From: Microbacteriaceae bacterium UBA963 | GTDB lineage: Bacteria > Actinomycetota > Actinomycetes > Actinomycetales > Microbacteriaceae | Length of the DNA: 23,505 nt | Assembly (NCBI GenBank): GCA_002292955.1 | Contig: DBCH01000012.1 | Coordinates: forward strand, 1 to 23,505 | Direction: 5' to 3' | Part shown: piece by piece, positions 16,899-22,153 of the stretch | Position numbering within the stretch: position 1 is the stretch's first letter | Layout: the number at the start of each line of letters is the position of its first letter | Position numbers and translations under genes: made by a program | The notes under the pieces: generated by a model | The model's input: only the letters and a program-made list of their open reading frames with translations | Database searches by the model: none | What the model was told of the DNA's origin: nothing

Positions 16899-17186
16899 TT
16901 AGGCGACGCGAACCTCCACGCCACGCCAGAAGGCCACGTAGCCGGCAATCTCTTTGGCGGCATCTTTGGGTTCGCGATACACCCACACGGCGTCTGTGTT
17001 GGTGTTGCCGTCAACGGAGAGCGAGTAGTAGTTTGCCGTGCCCTTCCACGGGCAGGTCGACGTGGTGGCCGAGTCCACAAGCAACGTCTGATCAACGCTG
17101 TCGAAGGGAAAATACTGGTTTCCCTCAATCTCGATGGTTTTGTCGGACTGTGCGATAACGGCACCGTTCCAGGTAGCAACGAACAT
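16899..17186 (-). CDS. DUF427 domain protein
   Basis: This 95-residue protein is translated from the ATG at 17186, which has an excellent binding site (GAGGAGG, 5 nt away). The family signature is complete: MFVATWNGAVIAQSD at the start, YFPFDSV (25-31), then TCPWKGTANYYSL and AVWVYREPKDAA. DUF427 proteins are small beta proteins of unknown biochemical role. The gene precedes the osmoprotectant operon by 34 nt and may share its transcript. It is read away from the tRNA gene. Confidence 0.9.
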   Translation of the reverse strand: MFVATWNGAVIAQSDKTIEIEGNQYFPFDSVDQTLLVDSATTSTCPWKGTANYYSLSVDGNTNTDAVWVYREPKDAAKEIAGYVAFWRGVEVRVA

Positions 17187-17232
17187 GATGGCCTCCTCGG
17201 TCATGGTGACGCCTTCGAATCGCGTCTCTTCG

Positions 17233-17238
17233 AGCATA
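17233..17238 (-). promoter_or_regulatory. -10 element ahead of the DUF427/osmoprotectant string
   Basis: TATGCT on the minus strand fits the -10 consensus and would give a leader of about 40 nt for the DUF427 gene. TTCAGT lies 17 nt further upstream as a weak -35. This is a candidate promoter for the whole minus-strand string to 12075. Confidence 0.35.
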
Positions 17239-17302
17239 CGGACTCGCGTGCTCAAACTGAATTGAGGCAGAGCAGGCCCCCGTCTTTGTTCCGATTCTCC
17301 GG

Positions 17303-17308
17303 TAGTTT
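17303..17308 (+). promoter_or_regulatory. -10 element of the tRNA-Arg gene
   Basis: TAGTTT lies 9 nt before the first base of the tRNA, so transcription would start within about 3 nt of the mature 5' end. No clear -35 hexamer is visible. Confidence 0.4.
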
Positions 17309-17317
17309 TGTGGTGTC

Positions 17318-17390
17318 GCCCTCGTAGCTCAGAGGATAGAGCAGGAGCCTTCTAATCTCTTGGTCGCAGGTTCGAGTCCTGCCGAGGGCA
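17318..17390 (+). tRNA. tRNA-Arg (anticodon UCU)
   Basis: The 73-nt gene folds as a normal cloverleaf. The acceptor stem GCCCTCG pairs with CGAGGGC, with discriminator A at 17390. The D stem is GCTC/GAGC, the anticodon loop CTTCTAA gives UCU, and the T arm is GCAGG-TTCGAGT-CCTGC. CCA is not encoded. The anticodon stem (GGAGC/TCTCT) has a G-U pair at 27-43 and a C/U apposition at 31-39. It reads AGA, a rare codon in GC-rich genomes. Its 3' end is repeated twice downstream, as expected for a tRNA used as an integration site. Confidence 0.95.
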
Positions 17391-17399
17391 CGTCGAGTC
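17372..17399 (+). repeat. att-like repeat copy 1, 3' end of tRNA-Arg
   Basis: These 28 nt cover the T loop and acceptor 3' strand of the tRNA plus nine following bases. They recur without mismatch at 17515-17542. The inner 15-nt core CCTGCCGAGGGCACG (17378-17392) also recurs at 18083. All copies have the same orientation. Confidence 0.85.
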
Positions 17400-17401
17400 G
17401 T

Positions 17402-17416
17402 GTGGCCAGAGGCCAC
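17402..17416 (+). terminator. Hairpin just after tRNA-Arg
   Basis: GTGGCC-AGA-GGCCAC is a perfect 6-bp stem with a 3-nt loop that begins 12 nt after the tRNA end. There is no T-run, so it may act as a terminator or processing signal of the U-poor type. Confidence 0.4.
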
Positions 17417-17440
17417 CGAATCGGCGTGGCGTTGGTAGAT

Positions 17441-17478
17441 CGAGAACCTGCTCGTGGGCCCACAGCCGCCGGTTACTG
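17441..17478 (+). repeat. Diverged downstream repeat, unit 1
   Basis: CGAGAACCTGCTCGTGGGC (17441-17459) and GCCGCCGGTTACTG (17465-17478) recur in the same order at 18143-18161 and 18180-18194 with two mismatches and one indel. Distances to the preceding att-like core are similar (63 and 60 nt to the first block). The stretch 17391-17580 otherwise holds no gene. Confidence 0.6.
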
Positions 17479-17514
17479 GCGAAGCGCTAGCTTCGACAGT
17501 CCTAGGCTGGGGAG

Positions 17515-17542
17515 TCGAGTCCTGCCGAGGGCACGTCGAGTC
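17515..17542 (+). repeat. att-like repeat copy 2
   Basis: This is an exact 28-nt copy of 17372-17399, 143 bp downstream. The rest of a tRNA is absent, so only the 3' end has been duplicated. It lies 38 nt upstream of the next gene. Confidence 0.85.
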
Positions 17543-17580
17543 CGCGCCGAGCGAGTTAGTCGGATATCAGAGGGATTGCC

Positions 17581-18036
17581 ATGACAAACGCACTTTTGCC
17601 AAAGAATCCGAAGGTCTACGCGGGATACTTGGTCGTCCGGATCATCACGTTCGTGTTCATGCTTGTCGTCGTCGCGCGAAGCGCCGTCCACCTGTTCTCA
17701 CCCGATGGCGGAGCAGAATCGATCGCCGGCATTGACACGAGCGTCGCGGGCGGAAACAACATCATTGCTCTCTTTCACCAATGGGGAGCCATCCAGCTTC
17801 TCCTCGTCGGCCTGATGCTTGTTTTGTTCTTCGCCTACAAGGGCCTCACACCACTGATCATTTTGTTTCTGTGCTTGGATGCGCCCATGCGCGCACTCGC
17901 CGGACAGATGGGTGCCGTCGAAAGTACGCGCACTCCCCCAGGTGAAGCATTGAACTGGCCGGTGTTCTTTGCGCTGTTGATTCTCTTTGCCGTGTCGCTG
18001 ATTAGCAAGCGGTCGCGCAAAGGACAGGCGAACTAG
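17581..18036 (+). CDS. Small integral membrane protein of unknown function, in tRNA-flanked segment
   Basis: This 151-residue protein has four likely membrane helices at about 14-38, 61-84, 87-105 and 127-144. Polar features include ARSAVHLFSPDGGAESIAG after helix 1 and HQWGAIQ in helix 2; the tail KRSRKGQAN is basic. I do not recognise a family. AGAGGG lies 6-7 nt before the ATG. The gene is bracketed by tRNA-derived repeats at 17515 and 18083, so it is probably cargo of, or left over from, an integrated element. Its last 42 codons and the following bases recur as a 90%-identical fragment at 21907. Many of the differences are synonymous, which indicates that a homologous gene was once expressed under selection. 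Confidence 0.75.
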   Translation: MTNALLPKNPKVYAGYLVVRIITFVFMLVVVARSAVHLFSPDGGAESIAGIDTSVAGGNNIIALFHQWGAIQLLLVGLMLVLFFAYKGLTPLIILFLCLDAPMRALAGQMGAVESTRTPPGEALNWPVFFALLILFAVSLISKRSRKGQAN

Positions 18037-18043
18037 TCGCTCG
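17911..18043 (+). repeat. Direct repeat A (3' end of membrane-protein gene)
   Basis: This 133-bp stretch matches 21907-22039 without indels; by hand I count 13 mismatches. It covers the last 41 codons, the stop and 7 nt beyond. The two copies are 3,996 bp apart in direct orientation. Confidence 0.85.
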
Positions 18044-18082
18044 TCGCATGTAGGCTGCCCGATAGCCTGGGATTTCGCAAAG

Positions 18083-18097
18083 CCTGCCGAGGGCACG
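18083..18097 (+). repeat. att-like repeat copy 3 (15-nt core)
   Basis: CCTGCCGAGGGCACG is identical to the tRNA 3' end core at 17378 and 17521. The flanks diverge immediately, so this copy is older or is a shorter crossover core. It lies between the convergent membrane-protein and FUSC genes. Confidence 0.75.
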
Positions 18098-18129
18098 AAT
18101 CGAAGCCGGCTCTTGCCGGTGCGATTCGT
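18095..18129. terminator. Stem-loop between convergent genes
   Basis: ACGAATCG pairs with CGATTCGT and CCGGC with GCCGG, separated by a small internal loop, around a TCTT loop. It sits after the stop of the membrane-protein gene (18036) and beyond the stop of the opposing FUSC gene (18188), so it may end transcription from both sides. It starts within att-like copy 3. Confidence 0.5.
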
Positions 18130-18142
18130 GGCGGCGGCAGCT

Positions 18143-18194
18143 CGAGAACTCGCTCGTGGGCGACGTTTCCACTAAACCGGCCGCCGGTTAACTG
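18143..18194 (+). repeat. Diverged downstream repeat, unit 3
   Basis: Blocks 18143-18161 and 18180-18194 match unit 1 at 17441-17478 in order and spacing from the att-like core. The second block runs into the last codons of the FUSC gene. A short palindrome (AACCGGC-C-GCCGGTT, 18175-18189) overlaps it. Confidence 0.55.
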
Positions 18195-19210
18195 CTGAGA
18201 CGGCCCACAGTAGAAGCCGAAGTTTTGAGACCGGAGTCTTTCGTCAGAGCACCGCGCCAAAACACCAGGCGTTCGATTCCGAGCAGAAGCAGACAGGCGA
18301 CGACCGCTGCGATCGTGGCACCCAAACGATAGCTGGCGAAGTCCGTTACTTCGGACGGACTGCCCGCCAAGAGCACCACGGCCGGCGTGAGAAACATGAT
18401 GTATTCCCAATACGGGCGGTCCGGATGGAATCGGATCAACACAGCGATTTCAAGGAAGATGAGCCCGATGGCAAAATAGATGGGCGTGGGCGTAAGTGAA
18501 TATGCCACACCTATGGCGATGAGAAACCCTAGGACCGTTCCGCCTCCGCGTTGAAGAGCACGCATCAAGGACTCTCCGATGTGCGGACGAATAATGATCA
18601 CGATGGTGAGGGTGAGCCACATCCCCGGCAGTTGGTCGTGCCACAGAGAAGCGACAAAGCCAGACGCCGTGAAGAGAATGGCCAAATTCACTGTGTACAT
18701 GGCTGTCACGAGGGGACGATATTTTGGCGGACTTGCCTGCATGGGTTTCTTGACCACAAGAGACACGAGAAGACCGGCAACGAGCATGCAGAACACGGTG
18801 ATTGCCCCGTTGATGAGGGCATTCTGAATTGGCGAGTCAACAACCTTGGGCACGTTTGATATCACCGTGGCGACAGCCACCGGAAACATGAAGTTCCAGA
18901 GGGCGAGACCCCAGTTGTTGGCAAGGCCCAGAGTGACGCCCACACACAGCATGAGGATGGCCGAGGCAACATGGTTTCCTGAAACGAGCACGGCGGCGCC
19001 AGTTCCCAGGCCCGTCGCGAGCGTGGCCCACAGGAGTCCTCGCCACCGGTCTCCAATCATGGCAAACAGTCCGCCCATGGCGGCCACGAAGGCGAGCATG
19101 CCCGCTGATTTCCAGCCGAACAGAACGATGGCCGCGGTAGGAACAACGAGTATGACGATGACCAGACCGAGCATGAGGGAAATGCGGGTGGGCCTGAAAT
19201 TGTTTGGCAT
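18188..19210 (-). CDS. FUSC-family membrane protein (aromatic acid exporter-like)
   Basis: This 340-residue protein has about ten hydrophobic segments in two sets, the first from about residue 12 (LMLGLVIVILVVPTAAIVL). The second half carries the FUSC-type pattern: IIIRPHIGESLMRALQRGGGTVLGFLIAIG (about 207-236), a basic loop and then a Gly-rich helix. The C-terminal half has TDFASYRLGATIAAVVACLLLL. FUSC proteins are linked to efflux of fusaric and other aromatic acids and to aluminium resistance; the substrate here is unknown. It is smaller than YccS/AaeB-type members and lacks their large cytosolic domain. It diverges from an amidohydrolase gene across an 82-bp gap with an inverted repeat, so the two are probably co-regulated. 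Confidence 0.82.
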   Translation of the reverse strand: MPNNFRPTRISLMLGLVIVILVVPTAAIVLFGWKSAGMLAFVAAMGGLFAMIGDRWRGLLWATLATGLGTGAAVLVSGNHVASAILMLCVGVTLGLANNWGLALWNFMFPVAVATVISNVPKVVDSPIQNALINGAITVFCMLVAGLLVSLVVKKPMQASPPKYRPLVTAMYTVNLAILFTASGFVASLWHDQLPGMWLTLTIVIIIRPHIGESLMRALQRGGGTVLGFLIAIGVAYSLTPTPIYFAIGLIFLEIAVLIRFHPDRPYWEYIMFLTPAVVLLAGSPSEVTDFASYRLGATIAAVVACLLLLGIERLVFWRGALTKDSGLKTSASTVGRLSS

Positions 19211-19230
19211 TACCCAAGTAAATCAGTATC

Positions 19231-19267
19231 GTTGGCAACTCATAGAACTTTTTTACCAATTGCCAAC
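19231..19267. promoter_or_regulatory. Inverted repeat in the FUSC/amidohydrolase divergent promoter region
   Basis: GTTGGCAA (19231-19238) and TTGCCAAC (19260-19267) are perfect inverted arms separated by 21 bp, 29 bp centre to centre. Each arm contains TTGGCA, close to a -35 hexamer. On the minus strand TTGGCA is followed after 16 nt by TATGAG, a fair -10. A regulator bound to both arms would cover both promoters. Confidence 0.5.
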
Positions 19268-19292
19268 AATCCGTGAACCCTGAGGAGTTTTC

Positions 19293-21029
19293 GTGTCCGA
19301 TTCGTGCTGTGAACCGCACCCCCTCGCCCACTCCCACATTGGTGAGCACCTGGCGAAAGCCGGATCAACTATTGCGCCAGCCAACCACGGCGCAGGTCTC
19401 ACGGTGGGAGCCACGGCGGACCTGCTCGTGGTGGGCACCATCAGCACGGGCGTGGCCTCCTCGCCTACCGTTGAAGCCATGGCGATTTCTGGTGGACAGA
19501 TCATCGGCCTCGGTTCGCTCTCAGACCTTGAGGGCCTGACAACGTCAGCCACAAAAACGCTGAAGCCCGCGGGAACTGTCATTCCCGGACTCATCGAACC
19601 CCACATGCACATCTGGTCGTCTTTGCTCAACCTCACCTGGACGGACGTATCGCACGAGGCGTGCCCGACCTTTGACAGCGTGGTCGCCACAATCAAGGAC
19701 CAGGCCGCGAAGACACCCGACGGTCAGTATGTGTTGGGCAAGCTGTTCGACCCCAGCCTTTACCCGGGAGAACCGAACCTGACTCGGGCCATCCTCGACC
19801 AGGTTTCGCCTAACAACCCCGTGATGGTCATGAATGCGTCGCAGCACTTCCTGTACGCAAACTCTCCGGCATTGGCAAACGCGGGCGTTACCGATCAGAC
19901 ACCCGACCCCGCCGGCGGACACTTCGGTCGCGTGGACGGCAAACTCAACGGTGTCATTGGCGAGGCCGGGGCCATCTTGATGGTGGCGGGCAGCCTTCCG
20001 AAGCCATCTCAGGCAGGGGTCGCTTCAGGTATCAACACCATCCTGTCCATGTGTGCCCAGCAGGGCGTGACCTCGATCCGGGAAGCCGTGACGGGAGCCA
20101 TCGCCGGAGTTTCCGAGGTCGCCATGCTGCACCAGCTCAATGGGCTCAAGCGACTTCCGACGCGCGTTTCCACGGCGCAATTCTCCGTGATGCAGGGCAA
20201 GACCTCTGCCGAGGTTGCGGCCGCGTGGAAGGCTGCGGGTGTCACGCCCTTCAGCGGCGACGAGATGGTGCGTGCCGACGCGTGGAAGGTTGTAACCGAC
20301 GGATCAAACCAGGGTCGCTCGGGTTACTTCGAGCAGCCGTACCTCGGTGAAGTCACCGGCGGTCAAGCGAACTGGACGCCCGAAGGACTGCACGAGGTCC
20401 TCAAGGCAGGATTGGACGATGGCTGGCAGGTGATGGCACACGTCAACGGTGACGCCGCCGTTGAATTCGCCCTGACCACCCTAGAAGACCTTCTCCCCGC
20501 GTACGGAAAGAGTGACCTGCGTCACCGCTTCGAGCACTGTTCGGTGACATCAGATGACCAGCTTGCTCGCATGGCGGCAGCAGGCATCAACCCGAGCTTC
20601 CTCATGAATCACGTGTATTACTGGGGCGCTGCATTCCGCGACACTATTCTTGGCCCTGAGCGCGCCAATCACCTTGACCGTGTGGCTTCGGCTTACAAAC
20701 ACGGCCTTCGACCAAGCCTTCACTCGGACTACAACGTCAGCAAGGTCCAGCCTCTGTTGAGCGCACGTACTGCTGTTCTTCGCCAACTGCAGGCAGACGG
20801 TTCCGTCCTGAATGCTGCGGAATGTGCCACGCCCGAACAGGCACTCGCGGCTATCACCACAAACGCGGCCTGGCAGATTCATGCGGACGACCGTGGCACG
20901 CTCGAGGTCGGTAAGCGCGCTGACTTTGCCGTCGCGGACTCCGACCCGTGGTCGAGCGACCCCGCTGGCTGGGATGCAATCAAGGTGAGTGAAACTTACA
21001 TCGACGGCACGGTTGCCTGGTCGGCATAA
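19293..21029 (+). CDS. Metal-dependent amidohydrolase (Amidohydro_3, YtcJ/NfdA-like)
   Basis: This 578-residue cytosolic hydrolase has an N-terminal beta sandwich (LLVVGTI at about 44-50, then VEAMAISGGQIIGLG) followed by a TIM barrel. Metal ligands are recognisable: His104 and His106 in PGLIEPHMHIW, a candidate carboxylated Lys332 in AWKVVTDGS, His383 in VMAHVNGDAAVE, His415 in RFEHCSV and Asp479 in LHSDYN. The C-terminus returns to the sandwich (GTLEVGKRADFAVAD). Family members act on exocyclic amides, N-substituted formamides and similar substrates; the substrate here is open. The N-terminal about 35 residues (CCEPHPLAHSHIGEHL) are a His/Cys-rich extension not typical of the family. The GTG at 19293 has AGGAG 5 nt upstream. 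The divergent FUSC gene suggests hydrolysis plus export of one product or toxin. Confidence 0.9.
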   Translation: MSDSCCEPHPLAHSHIGEHLAKAGSTIAPANHGAGLTVGATADLLVVGTISTGVASSPTVEAMAISGGQIIGLGSLSDLEGLTTSATKTLKPAGTVIPGLIEPHMHIWSSLLNLTWTDVSHEACPTFDSVVATIKDQAAKTPDGQYVLGKLFDPSLYPGEPNLTRAILDQVSPNNPVMVMNASQHFLYANSPALANAGVTDQTPDPAGGHFGRVDGKLNGVIGEAGAILMVAGSLPKPSQAGVASGINTILSMCAQQGVTSIREAVTGAIAGVSEVAMLHQLNGLKRLPTRVSTAQFSVMQGKTSAEVAAAWKAAGVTPFSGDEMVRADAWKVVTDGSNQGRSGYFEQPYLGEVTGGQANWTPEGLHEVLKAGLDDGWQVMAHVNGDAAVEFALTTLEDLLPAYGKSDLRHRFEHCSVTSDDQLARMAAAGINPSFLMNHVYYWGAAFRDTILGPERANHLDRVASAYKHGLRPSLHSDYNVSKVQPLLSARTAVLRQLQADGSVLNAAECATPEQALAAITTNAAWQIHADDRGTLEVGKRADFAVADSDPWSSDPAGWDAIKVSETYIDGTVAWSA

Positions 21030-21081
21030 GCGGGACATCACAGGCGGATCGGCTAGTCCGGCCGGAGGCACGGCGCCGACC

Positions 21082-21654
21082 CTAGGTCAAGCTCGGCTTG
21101 ACGTTCACGCAATCGGACACGTCGTTGGAGTAGTCAGCGCCCTTCGGTGACGTGACGGTCAGCACGAACTCTTTGTTGTTTTCCGAATCTCCGTGACGTG
21201 ACATATAAGCCCTGATCAATCCAACCTGAAGAGACTTGTCATTGCCCTCATAGAAATCGCCACAAATTCCGAACTGCTTGCCGCTCGCCTCGAACCACAC
21301 AATCGCCCGAGGAGGCGAAATCGTGTAATTCGTTGCCTTGAAGCCGAGCAAATTCCATGTACCCGGTAGTTCGATGGGTTCATAAGCGAGCGTGGCTACA
21401 ATGTCCCACGGAATTGCACTCCCACTATTGCACTGCTGGGTTCCCGGCCCCAGACCGAGGGGCTGCGGAAATCCCGACCATTGAATCCGCATCCTCATTG
21501 AGGTGTTGTTCTGAACGCACACTCGGGTGTTTTTGATTGAAGCGTCTCGTTGACTGCTCTCCGCAGACGCCGTCGGGTTGCCAGCGCCCGCCGTGGCACA
21601 GCCACTCAAGAGCAAGCCGACAACAACCAGTCCAAAGAATGATGAAAATCGCAT
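21082..21654 (-). CDS. Uncharacterised lipoprotein
   Basis: This 190-residue protein has a signal peptide MRFSSFFGLVVVGLLLSGC with lipobox cysteine at residue 19 and a Ser/Ala/Thr-rich linker. The mature part carries five cysteines (46, 74, 135, 182 and the lipidated one) and begins VCVQNNTSMRMRIQW, a beta-strand-rich pattern seen in secreted domains. I do not recognise the family. TAGGCT lies 6 nt before the ATG, so the message is probably leaderless. It converges on the amidohydrolase gene (52-bp gap) and diverges from the oxidoreductase remnant. Confidence 0.75.
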   Translation of the reverse strand: MRFSSFFGLVVVGLLLSGCATAGAGNPTASAESSQRDASIKNTRVCVQNNTSMRMRIQWSGFPQPLGLGPGTQQCNSGSAIPWDIVATLAYEPIELPGTWNLLGFKATNYTISPPRAIVWFEASGKQFGICGDFYEGNDKSLQVGLIRAYMSRHGDSENNKEFVLTVTSPKGADYSNDVSDCVNVKPSLT

Positions 21655-21660
21655 TCAATA

Positions 21661-21666
21661 AGCCTA
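21661..21666 (-). promoter_or_regulatory. -10 element of the lipoprotein gene, leaderless arrangement
   Basis: TAGGCT on the minus strand is followed by TATTGA and then the ATG at 21654. There is no ribosome binding site, so leaderless translation is likely. Confidence 0.45.
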
Positions 21667-21793
21667 TCCAAGGCTCGACGGCAACTCGCTGACATTCGAA
21701 GAACTAGGATTCGAAGGGCCGTACCCGTGGGGTGCTGCCCTTCTTCCTTGTCCTTGCATCTGTTCGAAACGTGAGAAAGAGAATCAAGCAATC

Positions 21794-21895
21794 ATGAAAG
21801 TTGCCATCATTGGTGCCACCGGTAGTTGCGGCCGGCAAGTTGCCGCGCGACTTTTTTGTGCGCGAAATCATCCCTCGCGAGAAGACTTAGTCTGA
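21794..21895 (+). pseudogene. Remnant of an NAD(P)-binding (NmrA/SDR-type) oxidoreductase gene
   Basis: A 33-codon frame begins MKVAIIGATGSCGRQVAARLF, with GxxGxxG (GATGSCG at residues 7-13) in the first beta-alpha-beta unit of a Rossmann fold. After about residue 21 the family pattern is lost and a TGA follows at 21893. Full-length relatives run to 200 residues or more, so only the 5' end survives. It is followed 11 nt later by the membrane-protein fragment, which places a deletion or recombination junction at about 21857-21907. The 21655-21793 stretch ahead of it holds no other gene. Confidence 0.7.
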
Positions 21896-21906
21896 CACTT
21901 CGCCCC

Positions 21907-22039
21907 GGTGCAGTCGAAAGTACACGCACTCCCCCAGGTGAAGCGTTGAACTGGCCGGCGTTCTTTGCGCTGCTGATTCTCTTTGCCGTATCGCTCATTG
22001 CCAAGCGGCCGCTCAAAAGACAAGCGAACTAGTCGCTCG
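21907..22039 (+). pseudogene. Direct repeat B: 3' fragment of the small membrane-protein gene
   Basis: About 133 bp match 17911-18043 at roughly 90% with no gap and the same stop. The fragment encodes VESTRTPPGEALNWPAFFAL followed by the last helix and a KRQAN end, but no start or first three helices are present. By hand, 7 of 13 differences are synonymous, so the source was a diverged functional homologue rather than a recent copy of the 17581 gene. A longer frame from 21826 exists but its first half is unrelated sequence. Confidence 0.8.
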
Positions 22040-22057
22040 CCACACGAGAGTCGCTGA

Positions 22058-22153
22058 CTACATACGAGAACGGCGAACGGAAATGCCTGCCGCGATCGCA
22101 CCGGCTGCAGCCAGCATGACGCCGAGGGCTCCCCACAGCACCAGGTCATCGTT
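22058..22153 (-). pseudogene. Orphaned wall-sorting tail: membrane helix and basic end beyond an in-frame stop
   Basis: Read in the same frame as the surface-protein gene after its TAA (22156-22154), 31 codons encode NDDLVLWGALGVMLAAAGAI, then AAGISVRRSRM and a TAG at 22060. This is a textbook sorting-signal tail: short polar start, hydrophobic helix and Arg-rich end. Together with the LANTG directly before the stop, it shows that the ancestral gene ran to 22058. Confidence 0.8.

Noticed and set aside
18837..19349. Long opposite-frame open readings over the FUSC, amidohydrolase, ettA and kefB-like genes
   Set aside because: They have no protein family signal, biased composition (Arg, Pro, Ser, His) and no starts with binding sites; they are shadows of the real genes.
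21713..21743. GAAGGGC...GCCCTTC inverted repeat upstream of the oxidoreductase remnant
   Set aside because: Seven-base arms with a 17-nt loop and no gene ending before it on the plus strand; may be chance.
21826..22032. 68-residue plus-strand frame as a real small gene
   Set aside because: Its first third is unrelated out-of-frame sequence of the oxidoreductase remnant; only the part from 21907 resembles a protein, and it lacks a start.
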